From contig CACMRG010000001.1 in NCBI GenBank assembly GCA_902616005.1, forward strand, positions 62,001 through 126,000: a stretch of DNA of 64,000 bases. The letters run 5' to 3'. This document shows, one piece after another, positions 57,049 through 64,000 of the stretch. A program made the position numbers and the translations under genes. The notes below the pieces were generated by a model. The model ran no database searches and was not told where the DNA came from. It worked only from the letters and a program-made list of their open reading frames with translations. The DNA comes from an uncultured SAR116 cluster alpha proteobacterium. GTDB lineage: Bacteria; Pseudomonadota; Alphaproteobacteria; Puniceispirillales; Marisalimonadaceae. Numbering within the stretch: the stretch's first letter is position 1; every line of letters begins with the position of its first letter.

Positions 57049-57834
57049 ATGAGTGGAGACCAAAAACATCAATATCATTTAGTTGAACCAAGTCCCTGGC
57101 CTGCAGTTGGTTCTGCAGCTGGATTTACACTAGTATTAGGGTTAACAATGTTTATGCATGAATATGCTTATTCCGTTTATATATTAGGAGCTGGTATCTT
57201 AATGGTATTAGCTACAATGTTTTTTTGGTGGAGAGATGTAGTTAGAGAAGCTGAATACCAAGGTCATCATACACCTATAGTTCAAATAGGTATGCGTTAT
57301 GGAATGATGTTATTTATATCATCTGAGGTGATGTTTTTTGTGGCTTTTTTTTGGGCTTTTTTTGATTCAAGTCTCTATCCTGATACTGGAGTTTGGCCAC
57401 CTGCAGACATTACAACGTTTGATCCTTTCGATCTTCCACTAATAAATACAATGATACTTCTTTTGTCTGGATGTACAGTAACTTGGTCTCACCATGCTTT
57501 ACAACACGGTAATAGAAAAGATTTTATAACAGGTTTAATTCTTACAGTTTTATTAGGTGTAGCTTTTACTGCATTGCAAGCATATGAGTATACTCATGCA
57601 GCTTTTGGCTTCACAGACGGTATTTATGCATCAACTTTTTACATGGCTACAGGTTTTCACGGGTTTCATGTTCTTGTTGGAACAATATTTTTAGCTGTAT
57701 GTTTATTTAGAGGAATTAAAGGTCATTTCACATCTGAACATCATTTTGGTTTTGAAGCAGCGGCGTGGTATTGGCATTTTGTAGATGTTGTTTGGTTATT
57801 TCTGTTTGTCTGTGTTTATTGGTGGGGTGGCTAA
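57049..57834 (+). CDS. ctaE: Cytochrome c oxidase subunit III
   Basis: The 261-residue, seven-helix protein has the standard subunit III motifs 'HQYHLVEPSPWPAVGS', 'FFWWRDVVREAEYQGHHTP', 'GFHGFHVLVGTIFL', and the C-terminal 'YWHFVDVVWLFLFVCVYWWG'. It is thought to stabilise proton uptake in subunit I. AAGGAG lies just before the ATG. SURF1 follows 14 bp later. Confidence 0.97.
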   Translation: MSGDQKHQYHLVEPSPWPAVGSAAGFTLVLGLTMFMHEYAYSVYILGAGILMVLATMFFWWRDVVREAEYQGHHTPIVQIGMRYGMMLFISSEVMFFVAFFWAFFDSSLYPDTGVWPPADITTFDPFDLPLINTMILLLSGCTVTWSHHALQHGNRKDFITGLILTVLLGVAFTALQAYEYTHAAFGFTDGIYASTFYMATGFHGFHVLVGTIFLAVCLFRGIKGHFTSEHHFGFEAAAWYWHFVDVVWLFLFVCVYWWGG

Positions 57835-57848
57835 AGTCTTTTAGTCAA

Positions 57849-58586
57849 ATGAAATCAATTCAATTTCGTCCATTATTATTACCAACATTATTTAGCTTAG
57901 TTTCTTTTTTAGTTTTAATTTCTCTTGGTACTTGGCAAGTTAAAAGACTATTTTGGAAAAATAATATAATTTCAAATTATACAGAAAAATTTGAAAAGAA
58001 TAAAATTTTATATGAAAAATCATTTAAATATGATGATACACAGGAATTTAGAAGAGTCTTAATCAAAGGAAAGTTTTTAAACAACAAAGAAACTTTAATT
58101 ATAGGAAAAACATATGAAGGAAATGCCGGATTTCATTTAGTTACACCAATCCTGACAAATGAAAATAAGGTTGTCCTAATAAATCGAGGTTGGATTAGTG
58201 AAAAACTTAAACTACAAAAATCAAGACCTTTTACTATAATTGAAGAAGAAGTTACCGTTGATGGAATAATAAGAAAGCCGCAATTAAAAGGATATTTTGT
58301 TCCTAAAAATGATAAAGAAGGTGATTTTTGGTTTACGATAAAACCAAATGAAATAAAAAAAGCCCGTGAATTAGAGAAATATAGTTTTGAAGAAAGTTTT
58401 TTTGTAGATGCAATTAGAAATAAAAACAATCGAATATTACCTATTGCTGCTCTTGGAAAGCCAAATTTTAGGAACCAACATTTGTCTTATGCAATTACTT
58501 GGTATAGTTTAGCTTTAACTCTAGTTATAATTTATTTTATATTTCATATTAAAGAAAAAAGATTAACATTTAAGAAAAGAAGCTAA
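57849..58586 (+). CDS. SURF1 family oxidase assembly protein
   Basis: The 245-residue protein has two membrane helices at the ends, 'SLGTWQVKRLFWKNNII' after the first, 'INRGWISEKL' in the middle and 'HLSYAITWYSLALTL' at the second, all SURF1 features. It helps insert haem a. The true start is ATG 57849; the open frame extends upstream inside ctaE but that part is antiphase coding. Its stop overlaps the thrC ATG (TAATG). Confidence 0.93.
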   Translation: MKSIQFRPLLLPTLFSLVSFLVLISLGTWQVKRLFWKNNIISNYTEKFEKNKILYEKSFKYDDTQEFRRVLIKGKFLNNKETLIIGKTYEGNAGFHLVTPILTNENKVVLINRGWISEKLKLQKSRPFTIIEEEVTVDGIIRKPQLKGYFVPKNDKEGDFWFTIKPNEIKKARELEKYSFEESFFVDAIRNKNNRILPIAALGKPNFRNQHLSYAITWYSLALTLVIIYFIFHIKEKRLTFKKRS

Positions 58587-59995
58587 TGATCGAAATTAAA
58601 TATTTAAGCACAAGAGGTCAAGAGACTAATTTGAATTTTGAGGATGTTCTCCTGTCTGGATTGGCAAGAGATGGTGGTTTGTATTTACCAAATACTTGGC
58701 CAAGCTTTTCCAATTTAGAATTAAATGAAATGAAAGATTTAGATTATATTTCTCTTGCTGAGAAGATTATTTCGCCTTTTGTTAGTAAAGAAATTAGATC
58801 TAAATTGTATGAAATGTGTAGAGAAGTATACAGTAACTTTGATCATGAAGAGGTTGTGCCAATTAAAAATATAGATACTAATTTGTATGTCATGGAACTG
58901 TTTTACGGACCTACTTTTGCATTTAAGGATTATGCAATGCAATTTTTAGCCCATGTGTTTGATTACGTTCTAAAACAAAAGAAAAAAAAGATTTTAATTG
59001 TAGGCGCAACAAGTGGTGACACGGGTTCTGCTGCATTAGAAGCTTTTAAAAATAATACAAATGTTGATTTATTTATTTTATTTCCAAATAACAAAATTTC
59101 TTCAATTCAACAAAAACAAATGACAACAATTTTTAAGAAAGGTTGCCAATCTTTAGCCATTGAAACTGACTTTGATGGTTGTCAATCTATTGTAAAAAGT
59201 TTATTTAATGATTTGAATTTTAAAGACGAATTAAAATTATCAGCAATCAATTCTATTAATTGGGCACGGTTAATACCTCAAGTTGTGTATTATTTTTATG
59301 GAGCATTTAAGTTAGGTGCGCCAAATAAAAAAGTTAATTTCTCGGTTCCAACAGGTAATTTTGGAAATATTTTTGCTGGCTGGGTTGCTAAAAAAATGGG
59401 ATTACCAATTAATACTCTTATTTGTGCTTCTAATCAAAATGATATTTTAACTAGATTTTTTGACTCAGGAACCATGGAAAGAAAGGGCGTTGAAGAGTCT
59501 TACAGTCCTAGTATGGATATTCAGGTTTCAAGTAATTTTGAAAGACTTTTATTTGAAATGCTTGGAAGGAATAGTAACGCCCTTAATTCTTATATGGAGC
59601 AATTTGAGCAAAATAAAGTATTTAATGTTGAAAAATCAATATTGGAAAAATTTAATAATGATTTTGTAAGTTTCAAAGTTTCTGATACTGGGATCATAGA
59701 TGAAATTAAAAATACTTATTACAAATCTAATTACTTGTTAGATCCTCACTCAGCTGTAGGCGTAAGAGCTGCAAAAAATGCAATTTCTGAAGGAAGAGTA
59801 GATGACAAAATTCCATTAATTTCTCTAGCTTGTGCACATCCAGCAAAATTTCCAAAAGTTACAGAAAAAAGTTTGAATTTTACTCCAAAAAATCCTCACG
59901 CTTTAGAACAAATTTTAGTAAAAGAAGAAAATTATAAAATCTTAAATAATCAGATTTGTGAAATTAAATCTTACATAAAGAATAATATGAGGTAA
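58586..59995 (+). CDS. thrC: Threonine synthase
   Basis: The 469-residue PLP enzyme has the lysine Lys114 in 'GPTFAFKDYAMQ' and 'VGATSGDTGSAALEAF' for phosphate binding, plus 'VPTGNFGNIFAGW'. It makes threonine from O-phosphohomoserine. The 1-bp overlap with SURF1 and 3-bp gap to the M16 peptidase follow the alphaproteobacterial order found at the end of the oxidase locus, so it belongs to the same long transcript. Confidence 0.96.
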   Translation: MIEIKYLSTRGQETNLNFEDVLLSGLARDGGLYLPNTWPSFSNLELNEMKDLDYISLAEKIISPFVSKEIRSKLYEMCREVYSNFDHEEVVPIKNIDTNLYVMELFYGPTFAFKDYAMQFLAHVFDYVLKQKKKKILIVGATSGDTGSAALEAFKNNTNVDLFILFPNNKISSIQQKQMTTIFKKGCQSLAIETDFDGCQSIVKSLFNDLNFKDELKLSAINSINWARLIPQVVYYFYGAFKLGAPNKKVNFSVPTGNFGNIFAGWVAKKMGLPINTLICASNQNDILTRFFDSGTMERKGVEESYSPSMDIQVSSNFERLLFEMLGRNSNALNSYMEQFEQNKVFNVEKSILEKFNNDFVSFKVSDTGIIDEIKNTYYKSNYLLDPHSAVGVRAAKNAISEGRVDDKIPLISLACAHPAKFPKVTEKSLNFTPKNPHALEQILVKEENYKILNNQICEIKSYIKNNMR

Positions 59996-59998
59996 ATT

Positions 59999-61240
59999 AT
60001 GTCAGCAAAAATAGTCACCTTAAATAATGGTCTTACTATCCTATTAGATCATTTTAATTCTAATACATTATCCATTGGTTTGTGGCTGAATGTTGGAAGT
60101 GCAAATGAAAATAATAAACAATTAGGTATTGCACATATGCTTGAACATATGGCATTTAAAGGAACCAAAACTAGAAATGCATTTGATATTTCTAAGGAAA
60201 TAGAAGATGTTGGTGGAGATATTAATGCATATACAAGTAAGGAGAATACTGCTTATTATGTAAAGTTACTCCCTAGTAATCATGAGTTAGGTATTGAAAT
60301 TCTATCTGATATTTTTTTGAATTCTACTTTTCCCAAAGAAGAAATTGAAAGAGAAAGAGGAGTTATAATTTCTGAAATTGGTCAGTCTAATGATATGCCA
60401 GATGATAAGGTCTTTGATAAGTTTTACTCTTTAGCTTATGAAAATCAATCAATTGGAAAACCAATATTAGGAACAAAATTTTCAGTTGGTGGGTTTAATA
60501 AAGATGATTTAAAAGAATTTTGTAATCAATATTACAACCCATCAAATTTGATAGTTGGCATCAGTGGAAAATTTGATGAAAAGAAAATTATTAATCAAAT
60601 TAAAAATAATTTTGAATTTTTAAAATCAGGTAATAAAAGTATTAAGCCCAAATATAAATGGAATTCTGGATTTTATGCTGAAAAAAAAGATTTACAGCAA
60701 GCACACATGGTCTTTGGAGTAGAAGGATTGAGCAATGTAGATAAACAAAGACTAGACTTATCTGCATTATCAATAATTTTAGGTGGTGGCATGTCTTCAA
60801 AATTATTTCAAGAAATCAGGGAAAAAAAAGGTTTGTGTTACAGTATTTTTTCTTTTCAAAGTCAATTTTTTTCTTCTGGTATTTTCGGTTTTTATTCTGC
60901 ATGTAATCCAAATGATCTAGAAAATTTATTAGATACTTCTTTAAATGAAATTAAAAATTTAAGTAAAAATATTACTATTAACGATTTAGATAGAGCTAAA
61001 GCTCAGTTAAGCTCAAGTTTTATAAGATCACAAGATTTTACATTAAGTCGATTAGAAAGAAATGTTAAAAGTCTTTTTACTCACTCTAAAATGTACACAG
61101 AGGAATATATTTTAAAAAAAATTAACGATCTGAATATTTCAAATCTTTTAGATCTATATGATAGATTGTTCCAAGAACCTAAGACTGTATTATCTATAAT
61201 TGGACCAGATCAAAAAGATTTTTCAAACCTAAATTTATAA
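59999..61240 (+). CDS. M16 family zinc peptidase (processing peptidase-like)
   Basis: The 413-residue protein has the inverted zinc motif HxxEH at His46, Glu49 and His50 in 'IAHMLEHMAFKGT', with distal Glu126 in 'GVIISEIGQS'. 'LGGGMSSKLFQEIREKKGLC' is the usual second-domain motif. It resembles the bacterial relatives of mitochondrial processing peptidase beta; the substrate is unknown. It follows thrC by 3 bp and stops 7 bp before the convergent yqgE. Confidence 0.94.
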   Translation: MSAKIVTLNNGLTILLDHFNSNTLSIGLWLNVGSANENNKQLGIAHMLEHMAFKGTKTRNAFDISKEIEDVGGDINAYTSKENTAYYVKLLPSNHELGIEILSDIFLNSTFPKEEIERERGVIISEIGQSNDMPDDKVFDKFYSLAYENQSIGKPILGTKFSVGGFNKDDLKEFCNQYYNPSNLIVGISGKFDEKKIINQIKNNFEFLKSGNKSIKPKYKWNSGFYAEKKDLQQAHMVFGVEGLSNVDKQRLDLSALSIILGGGMSSKLFQEIREKKGLCYSIFSFQSQFFSSGIFGFYSACNPNDLENLLDTSLNEIKNLSKNITINDLDRAKAQLSSSFIRSQDFTLSRLERNVKSLFTHSKMYTEEYILKKINDLNISNLLDLYDRLFQEPKTVLSIIGPDQKDFSNLNL

Positions 61241-61247
61241 TTTTAAA

Positions 61248-61808
61248 TTAAGCATTTCCATGATATGGATTTAACTTCTCTTTGACAATGCCTGATTTTT
61301 CTATAGAAGCCTCCCATATTTTGTCAATTTTGTTATTTTGAAAAATAATCTTATTTGAAGTATTCATTAAATGCCATGAATTTTCTAACATCTCATTATT
61401 AAATTGTTTATAGCCCCAAATTGAACATCCAAGAAAAATTTTATAAAATTTTGGCGTTTTATTATTTGATATGTCTTCTAAAATTTTCAAAGAGGTTGTC
61501 AATTTTAAATTTTCATTTATGTTTTCACTATCTTCATACTGACATTCACTTGAGTGTAATATAAATCCTTGACCAGTATGAACTGGACCACCTATAAATA
61601 CGTCTTGATCAACAAATTTATTATTTATATTAAGTTTAATATTTTTTAAAACATTACTTACTTTTAAGTTTTGTATTGGCTTGTTAATTATAAGTCCCAT
61701 AATAGCTTTTTCTGAAAATTCACAAATTAATATTACTGTTTTTTGAAAAAATGGATCAATTAAATTAGGCATAGATATTAAAAGTTGACCAAAATAAGTA
61801 TCATTCAT
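61248..61808 (-). CDS. yqgE: YqgE/AlgH family protein
   Basis: The 186-residue protein matches YqgE/AlgH: 'GQLLISMPNLIDPFFQKTVI' at the start, 'GLIINKP' and 'VFIGGPVHTGQGFILHS', then 'KIFLGCSIWGYKQ'. The family is widespread but its biochemical role is not settled. It is divergent from the DsbD-type gene by 49 bp, an arrangement seen in other alphaproteobacteria. Confidence 0.93.
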   Translation of the reverse strand: MNDTYFGQLLISMPNLIDPFFQKTVILICEFSEKAIMGLIINKPIQNLKVSNVLKNIKLNINNKFVDQDVFIGGPVHTGQGFILHSSECQYEDSENINENLKLTTSLKILEDISNNKTPKFYKIFLGCSIWGYKQFNNEMLENSWHLMNTSNKIIFQNNKIDKIWEASIEKSGIVKEKLNPYHGNA

Positions 61809-61857
61809 ATATATATTCTACACATAACATGAAATGATAAAATAAAAATATATAAAC

Positions 61858-63750
61858 ATGAATATTTTGATAAAATTATTAAGGTTAATTAAACTTTGGG
61901 TTGTTTTTATATTAATCTTATCATCTTCATTACACGCAAATTTAATTAACAATAACACATTAAATTATAAAGCTGAACTTCTCTTTGGAAATTTCAATAA
62001 CAAACAAAATTATTTACTTGCTGGGGTTAAAATTAATTTAGACAATAATTGGAAAATTTATTGGAAAAACCCGGGTGAAGCAGGTTTGCCACCAAAAATT
62101 ATATTTGATAAGATCAATAATGTTTCAAATATAGATCTTTTTTTCCCTGAACCTAAAAACTTTAAATTTTTTAATATAGATACATTTGGTTATGATAAAG
62201 AAATAATTTTCCCGTTAAAAATTTATATTAAAAATTCTGATCAAATTATTTTTGGTGATTTTAAATTTAATGCACAAATTTGTAATCAAATTTGCATTCC
62301 CATTGAAGAAAATTTTAAATTAAATTATTTTCCAAAAAATATACAACTGCCAAATAGTTCTTTTGATATTAATGAAGCTCTTAAAAAAGTGCCTAAATTA
62401 TATAATTTGCAAAGTAGTTATTTTAAAAAAATTGAAATTGATAAGGATTATGCCTCATTTTATTTTAGAAAACCTATTTCAACTTTTCGAATAATTTTAG
62501 AAAATAATGATAACTTCATATTTCCACAAAGTTATAAAACTTTTAAAAATATTAGTAATAATTTTATAAAGTTAAAAATACCTCCGGAGTTAAAAAATGA
62601 AATTAAAACTGATCAATTAAAAATTACTTTTTTTTCTAACGACATAAACTTTTTTTATGAATTCTCTGTAATTGATTTTTGGTTATCTGAAAAGACTTAT
62701 TTATACTTTATTTCTATAGCTTTATTGGCTGGGTTTATTTTAAATTTTATGCCATGTGTCTTACCTGTATTGTCTTTAAAAATTGCTAATTTTATAGCAA
62801 CTACAAACAGTAACACTCACATCCTGAAATGGAAATTAATAAACCAAATTCTGGGAATTATTACATCATTTTTTATATTATTTTTAATTATTAGTTTTTT
62901 TAGAAATTTAGGCAATTCAATTACTTGGGGGTTCCAATTTCAAAATGATTATTTTTTACTCTTTATCTCGTTAATTATATTTCTACTTAGTTTTAGTCTT
63001 TTTGGGTTTTATGAATTAAGGTTACCTTTTAAACTAAACAAAACCTTGTCCGGGTTTAATTATAAAAAGTATGAAGATTTTCTTTCAGGTTGTTTATTAA
63101 CAATCCTTGCAACACCATGTACTGCTCCTTTTGTTGGTACAGCTGTAATTTTTGCTCTGTCAGGTAGCTATTTCGAATCTTTTTTAATTTTCTTCTTCAT
63201 GTCAATAGGGATGTCTATTCCGCTTTTTTTAGTATTTTTAAATCCTAACATATTTAATTTTTTTCCTAAAAGCGGAAAATGGTTGCTTTATTTTAAAAAA
63301 TTAATGGCTTTAATATTTATGATATCTGGTATGTGGTTTTTTTCTATATATATAAACAATAACTATAATAATATATTTTCATTTAATAAAACTAGTCAAA
63401 CTCACTGGAAAACTTGGAATTTAAAAAAAGACCCTCATTTAATTAAAGACTTAATTTCAAATAACAAAACTGTTTTTTTAGATATTACTGCAGACTGGTG
63501 TATTACCTGTCAATATAATAAATTAAATGTTTTGAACGATAATGATATTAAAAAAGTTATTAAAAAAAATAATGTTGTTTTATTACAGTTAGATTGGACA
63601 AAAAAAGATTTAAATATAAAAAATTTCTTAATTTCCAAGAATAGATATGGTATTCCTTTCAATGAAATTTATAACAATGAATTCCCAGAAGGGAAATTAT
63701 TACCCGAACTTTTAAATAAAAAACAGTTAATTAATTTATTAAATCAATAA
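61858..63750 (+). CDS. dsbD: DsbD-type thiol:disulfide interchange protein
   Basis: The 630-residue protein has a signal peptide (about 1-27), then a periplasmic DsbD-N/DsbC-like domain with the Cys pair in 'AQICNQICIPIEE'. A membrane domain follows with redox cysteines in 'LNFMPCVLPVLSLKI' and 'LATPCTAPFVGTAV'. A C-terminal thioredoxin domain carries 'ITADWCITCQYNKLN'. It should bring electrons from the cytoplasm to periplasmic thiol proteins. A peroxiredoxin gene follows 21 bp downstream. Confidence 0.92.
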   Translation: MNILIKLLRLIKLWVVFILILSSSLHANLINNNTLNYKAELLFGNFNNKQNYLLAGVKINLDNNWKIYWKNPGEAGLPPKIIFDKINNVSNIDLFFPEPKNFKFFNIDTFGYDKEIIFPLKIYIKNSDQIIFGDFKFNAQICNQICIPIEENFKLNYFPKNIQLPNSSFDINEALKKVPKLYNLQSSYFKKIEIDKDYASFYFRKPISTFRIILENNDNFIFPQSYKTFKNISNNFIKLKIPPELKNEIKTDQLKITFFSNDINFFYEFSVIDFWLSEKTYLYFISIALLAGFILNFMPCVLPVLSLKIANFIATTNSNTHILKWKLINQILGIITSFFILFLIISFFRNLGNSITWGFQFQNDYFLLFISLIIFLLSFSLFGFYELRLPFKLNKTLSGFNYKKYEDFLSGCLLTILATPCTAPFVGTAVIFALSGSYFESFLIFFFMSIGMSIPLFLVFLNPNIFNFFPKSGKWLLYFKKLMALIFMISGMWFFSIYINNNYNNIFSFNKTSQTHWKTWNLKKDPHLIKDLISNNKTVFLDITADWCITCQYNKLNVLNDNDIKKVIKKNNVVLLQLDWTKKDLNIKNFLISKNRYGIPFNEIYNNEFPEGKLLPELLNKKQLINLLNQ

Positions 63751-63771
63751 TTTATTACTCAGGAGATAAAA

Positions 63772-64000
63772 ATGATTAAGGTTGGAGATGAATTACCTCA
63801 AGGTACTTTAAGAACTAAAACAGCAACTATACATGAACTGAAAACAGATGAGATTTTTTCTAAAAAAAAAGTTGTTCTTTTTTCTCTTCCAGGTGCTTTC
63901 ACTCCAACTTGTTCAGCAAAGCATTTACCTGGTTTTAAAGTTTTTTATGATGATATTAAAAATAAAGGTGTAGACAAAATCATATGTTTTGCAGTAAATG
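63772..64000 (+). CDS. Peroxiredoxin (Prx5/redoxin type), 3' end outside window
   Basis: The visible 76 residues start at an ATG with AGGAG 6 bases upstream. They show the redoxin motif 'SLPGAFTPTCSAKHLPG' (PxxxTxxC; peroxidatic Cys47), typical of Prx5-type enzymes that reduce peroxides with glutathione or thioredoxin. The gene runs off the right edge. It follows the DsbD-type gene by 21 bp, so thiol reductant supply and peroxide removal are probably co-transcribed. Confidence 0.9.
   Translation, partial: MIKVGDELPQGTLRTKTATIHELKTDEIFSKKKVVLFSLPGAFTPTCSAKHLPGFKVFYDDIKNKGVDKIICFAVN

Noticed and set aside
57765-57848. Upstream part of the SURF1 frame inside ctaE
   Set aside because: It is an out-of-phase reading of the highly conserved ctaE end; ATG 57849 gives the normal SURF1 N-terminus.

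Overview
This 64 kb window is chromosomal sequence from a very A+T-rich, tightly packed, streamlined alphaproteobacterium, most likely a sunlit-ocean plankton lineage of the SAR11 / HIMB59 / AEGEAN-169 kind; the exact lineage cannot be fixed from the sequence alone. The reasons are the alphaproteobacterial cytochrome c oxidase locus (ctaC-ctaD-ctaB-small membrane protein-ctaG-ctaE-SURF1-thrC-M16 peptidase), the alphaproteobacterial-type lipid A/Kdo cluster next to pmbA, a blue-tuned proteorhodopsin followed by carotenoid and retinal genes, many 1-23 bp gene overlaps, and almost no intergenic DNA. I see about 69 protein genes (the first and last cut by the window edges), one tRNA-Leu(CAA), two convincing intrinsic terminators, and no rRNA, IS element, prophage or CRISPR array. 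No gap between genes exceeds 300 bases.

Layout. 1-12.4 kb: end of a Bax-inhibitor-like membrane protein, a glutathione peroxidase with an FAD monooxygenase-like partner, PEP carboxykinase, an RND efflux pair, two molybdenum-cofactor helper genes (MocA-like and XdhC), a biotin transporter with a rhodanese protein, then three uncharacterised minus-strand genes including a secreted protein with three Ig-like repeats. 12.4-23.5 kb: psd-pssA phospholipid genes, P1 peptidase, moaA, an esterase, an HNH nuclease, coq7-dsbB-YqaA-like, tRNA-Leu, an M20 amidohydrolase, a CIA30 protein, ChaC, MscS and ribF. 23.5-33.5 kb: ileS-lspA-DUF3035 lipoprotein-mutL, rsmD, an RsuA/RluB pseudouridine synthase, tadA, purD, xseA. 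33.5-41.1 kb: lpxL-like, lpxK, waaA, DUF374 acyltransferase, an MsbA-like ABC transporter, a cysteine-based phosphatase and pmbA.

41.2-49.3 kb: argC, an unknown 258-aa protein, then the phototrophy island. Proteorhodopsin has its own candidate promoter, a strong ribosome binding site and a strong terminator; crtI-crtB-crtY-blh follow as an overlapping operon that converts geranylgeranyl diphosphate to retinal through beta-carotene. crtE is absent here. 49.2-52.8 kb: ubiA (start at 49185), rsmE, gshA and tldD, the partner of pmbA. 52.9-64 kb: the cytochrome oxidase locus, thrC, an M16 peptidase, YqgE, a DsbD-type reductase and the start of a peroxiredoxin.

Taken together the window covers aerobic respiration with light-driven proton pumping, envelope biogenesis, and a recurring thiol-redox theme (gshA, ChaC, glutathione peroxidase, dsbB, DsbD, peroxiredoxin). 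Nothing here is clearly a new multi-gene system. The best candidates for undescribed biology are the three-gene minus-strand cluster at 10.5-12.4 kb, the unknown gene at 42154-42930, and the nearly terminator-free convergent gene packing.
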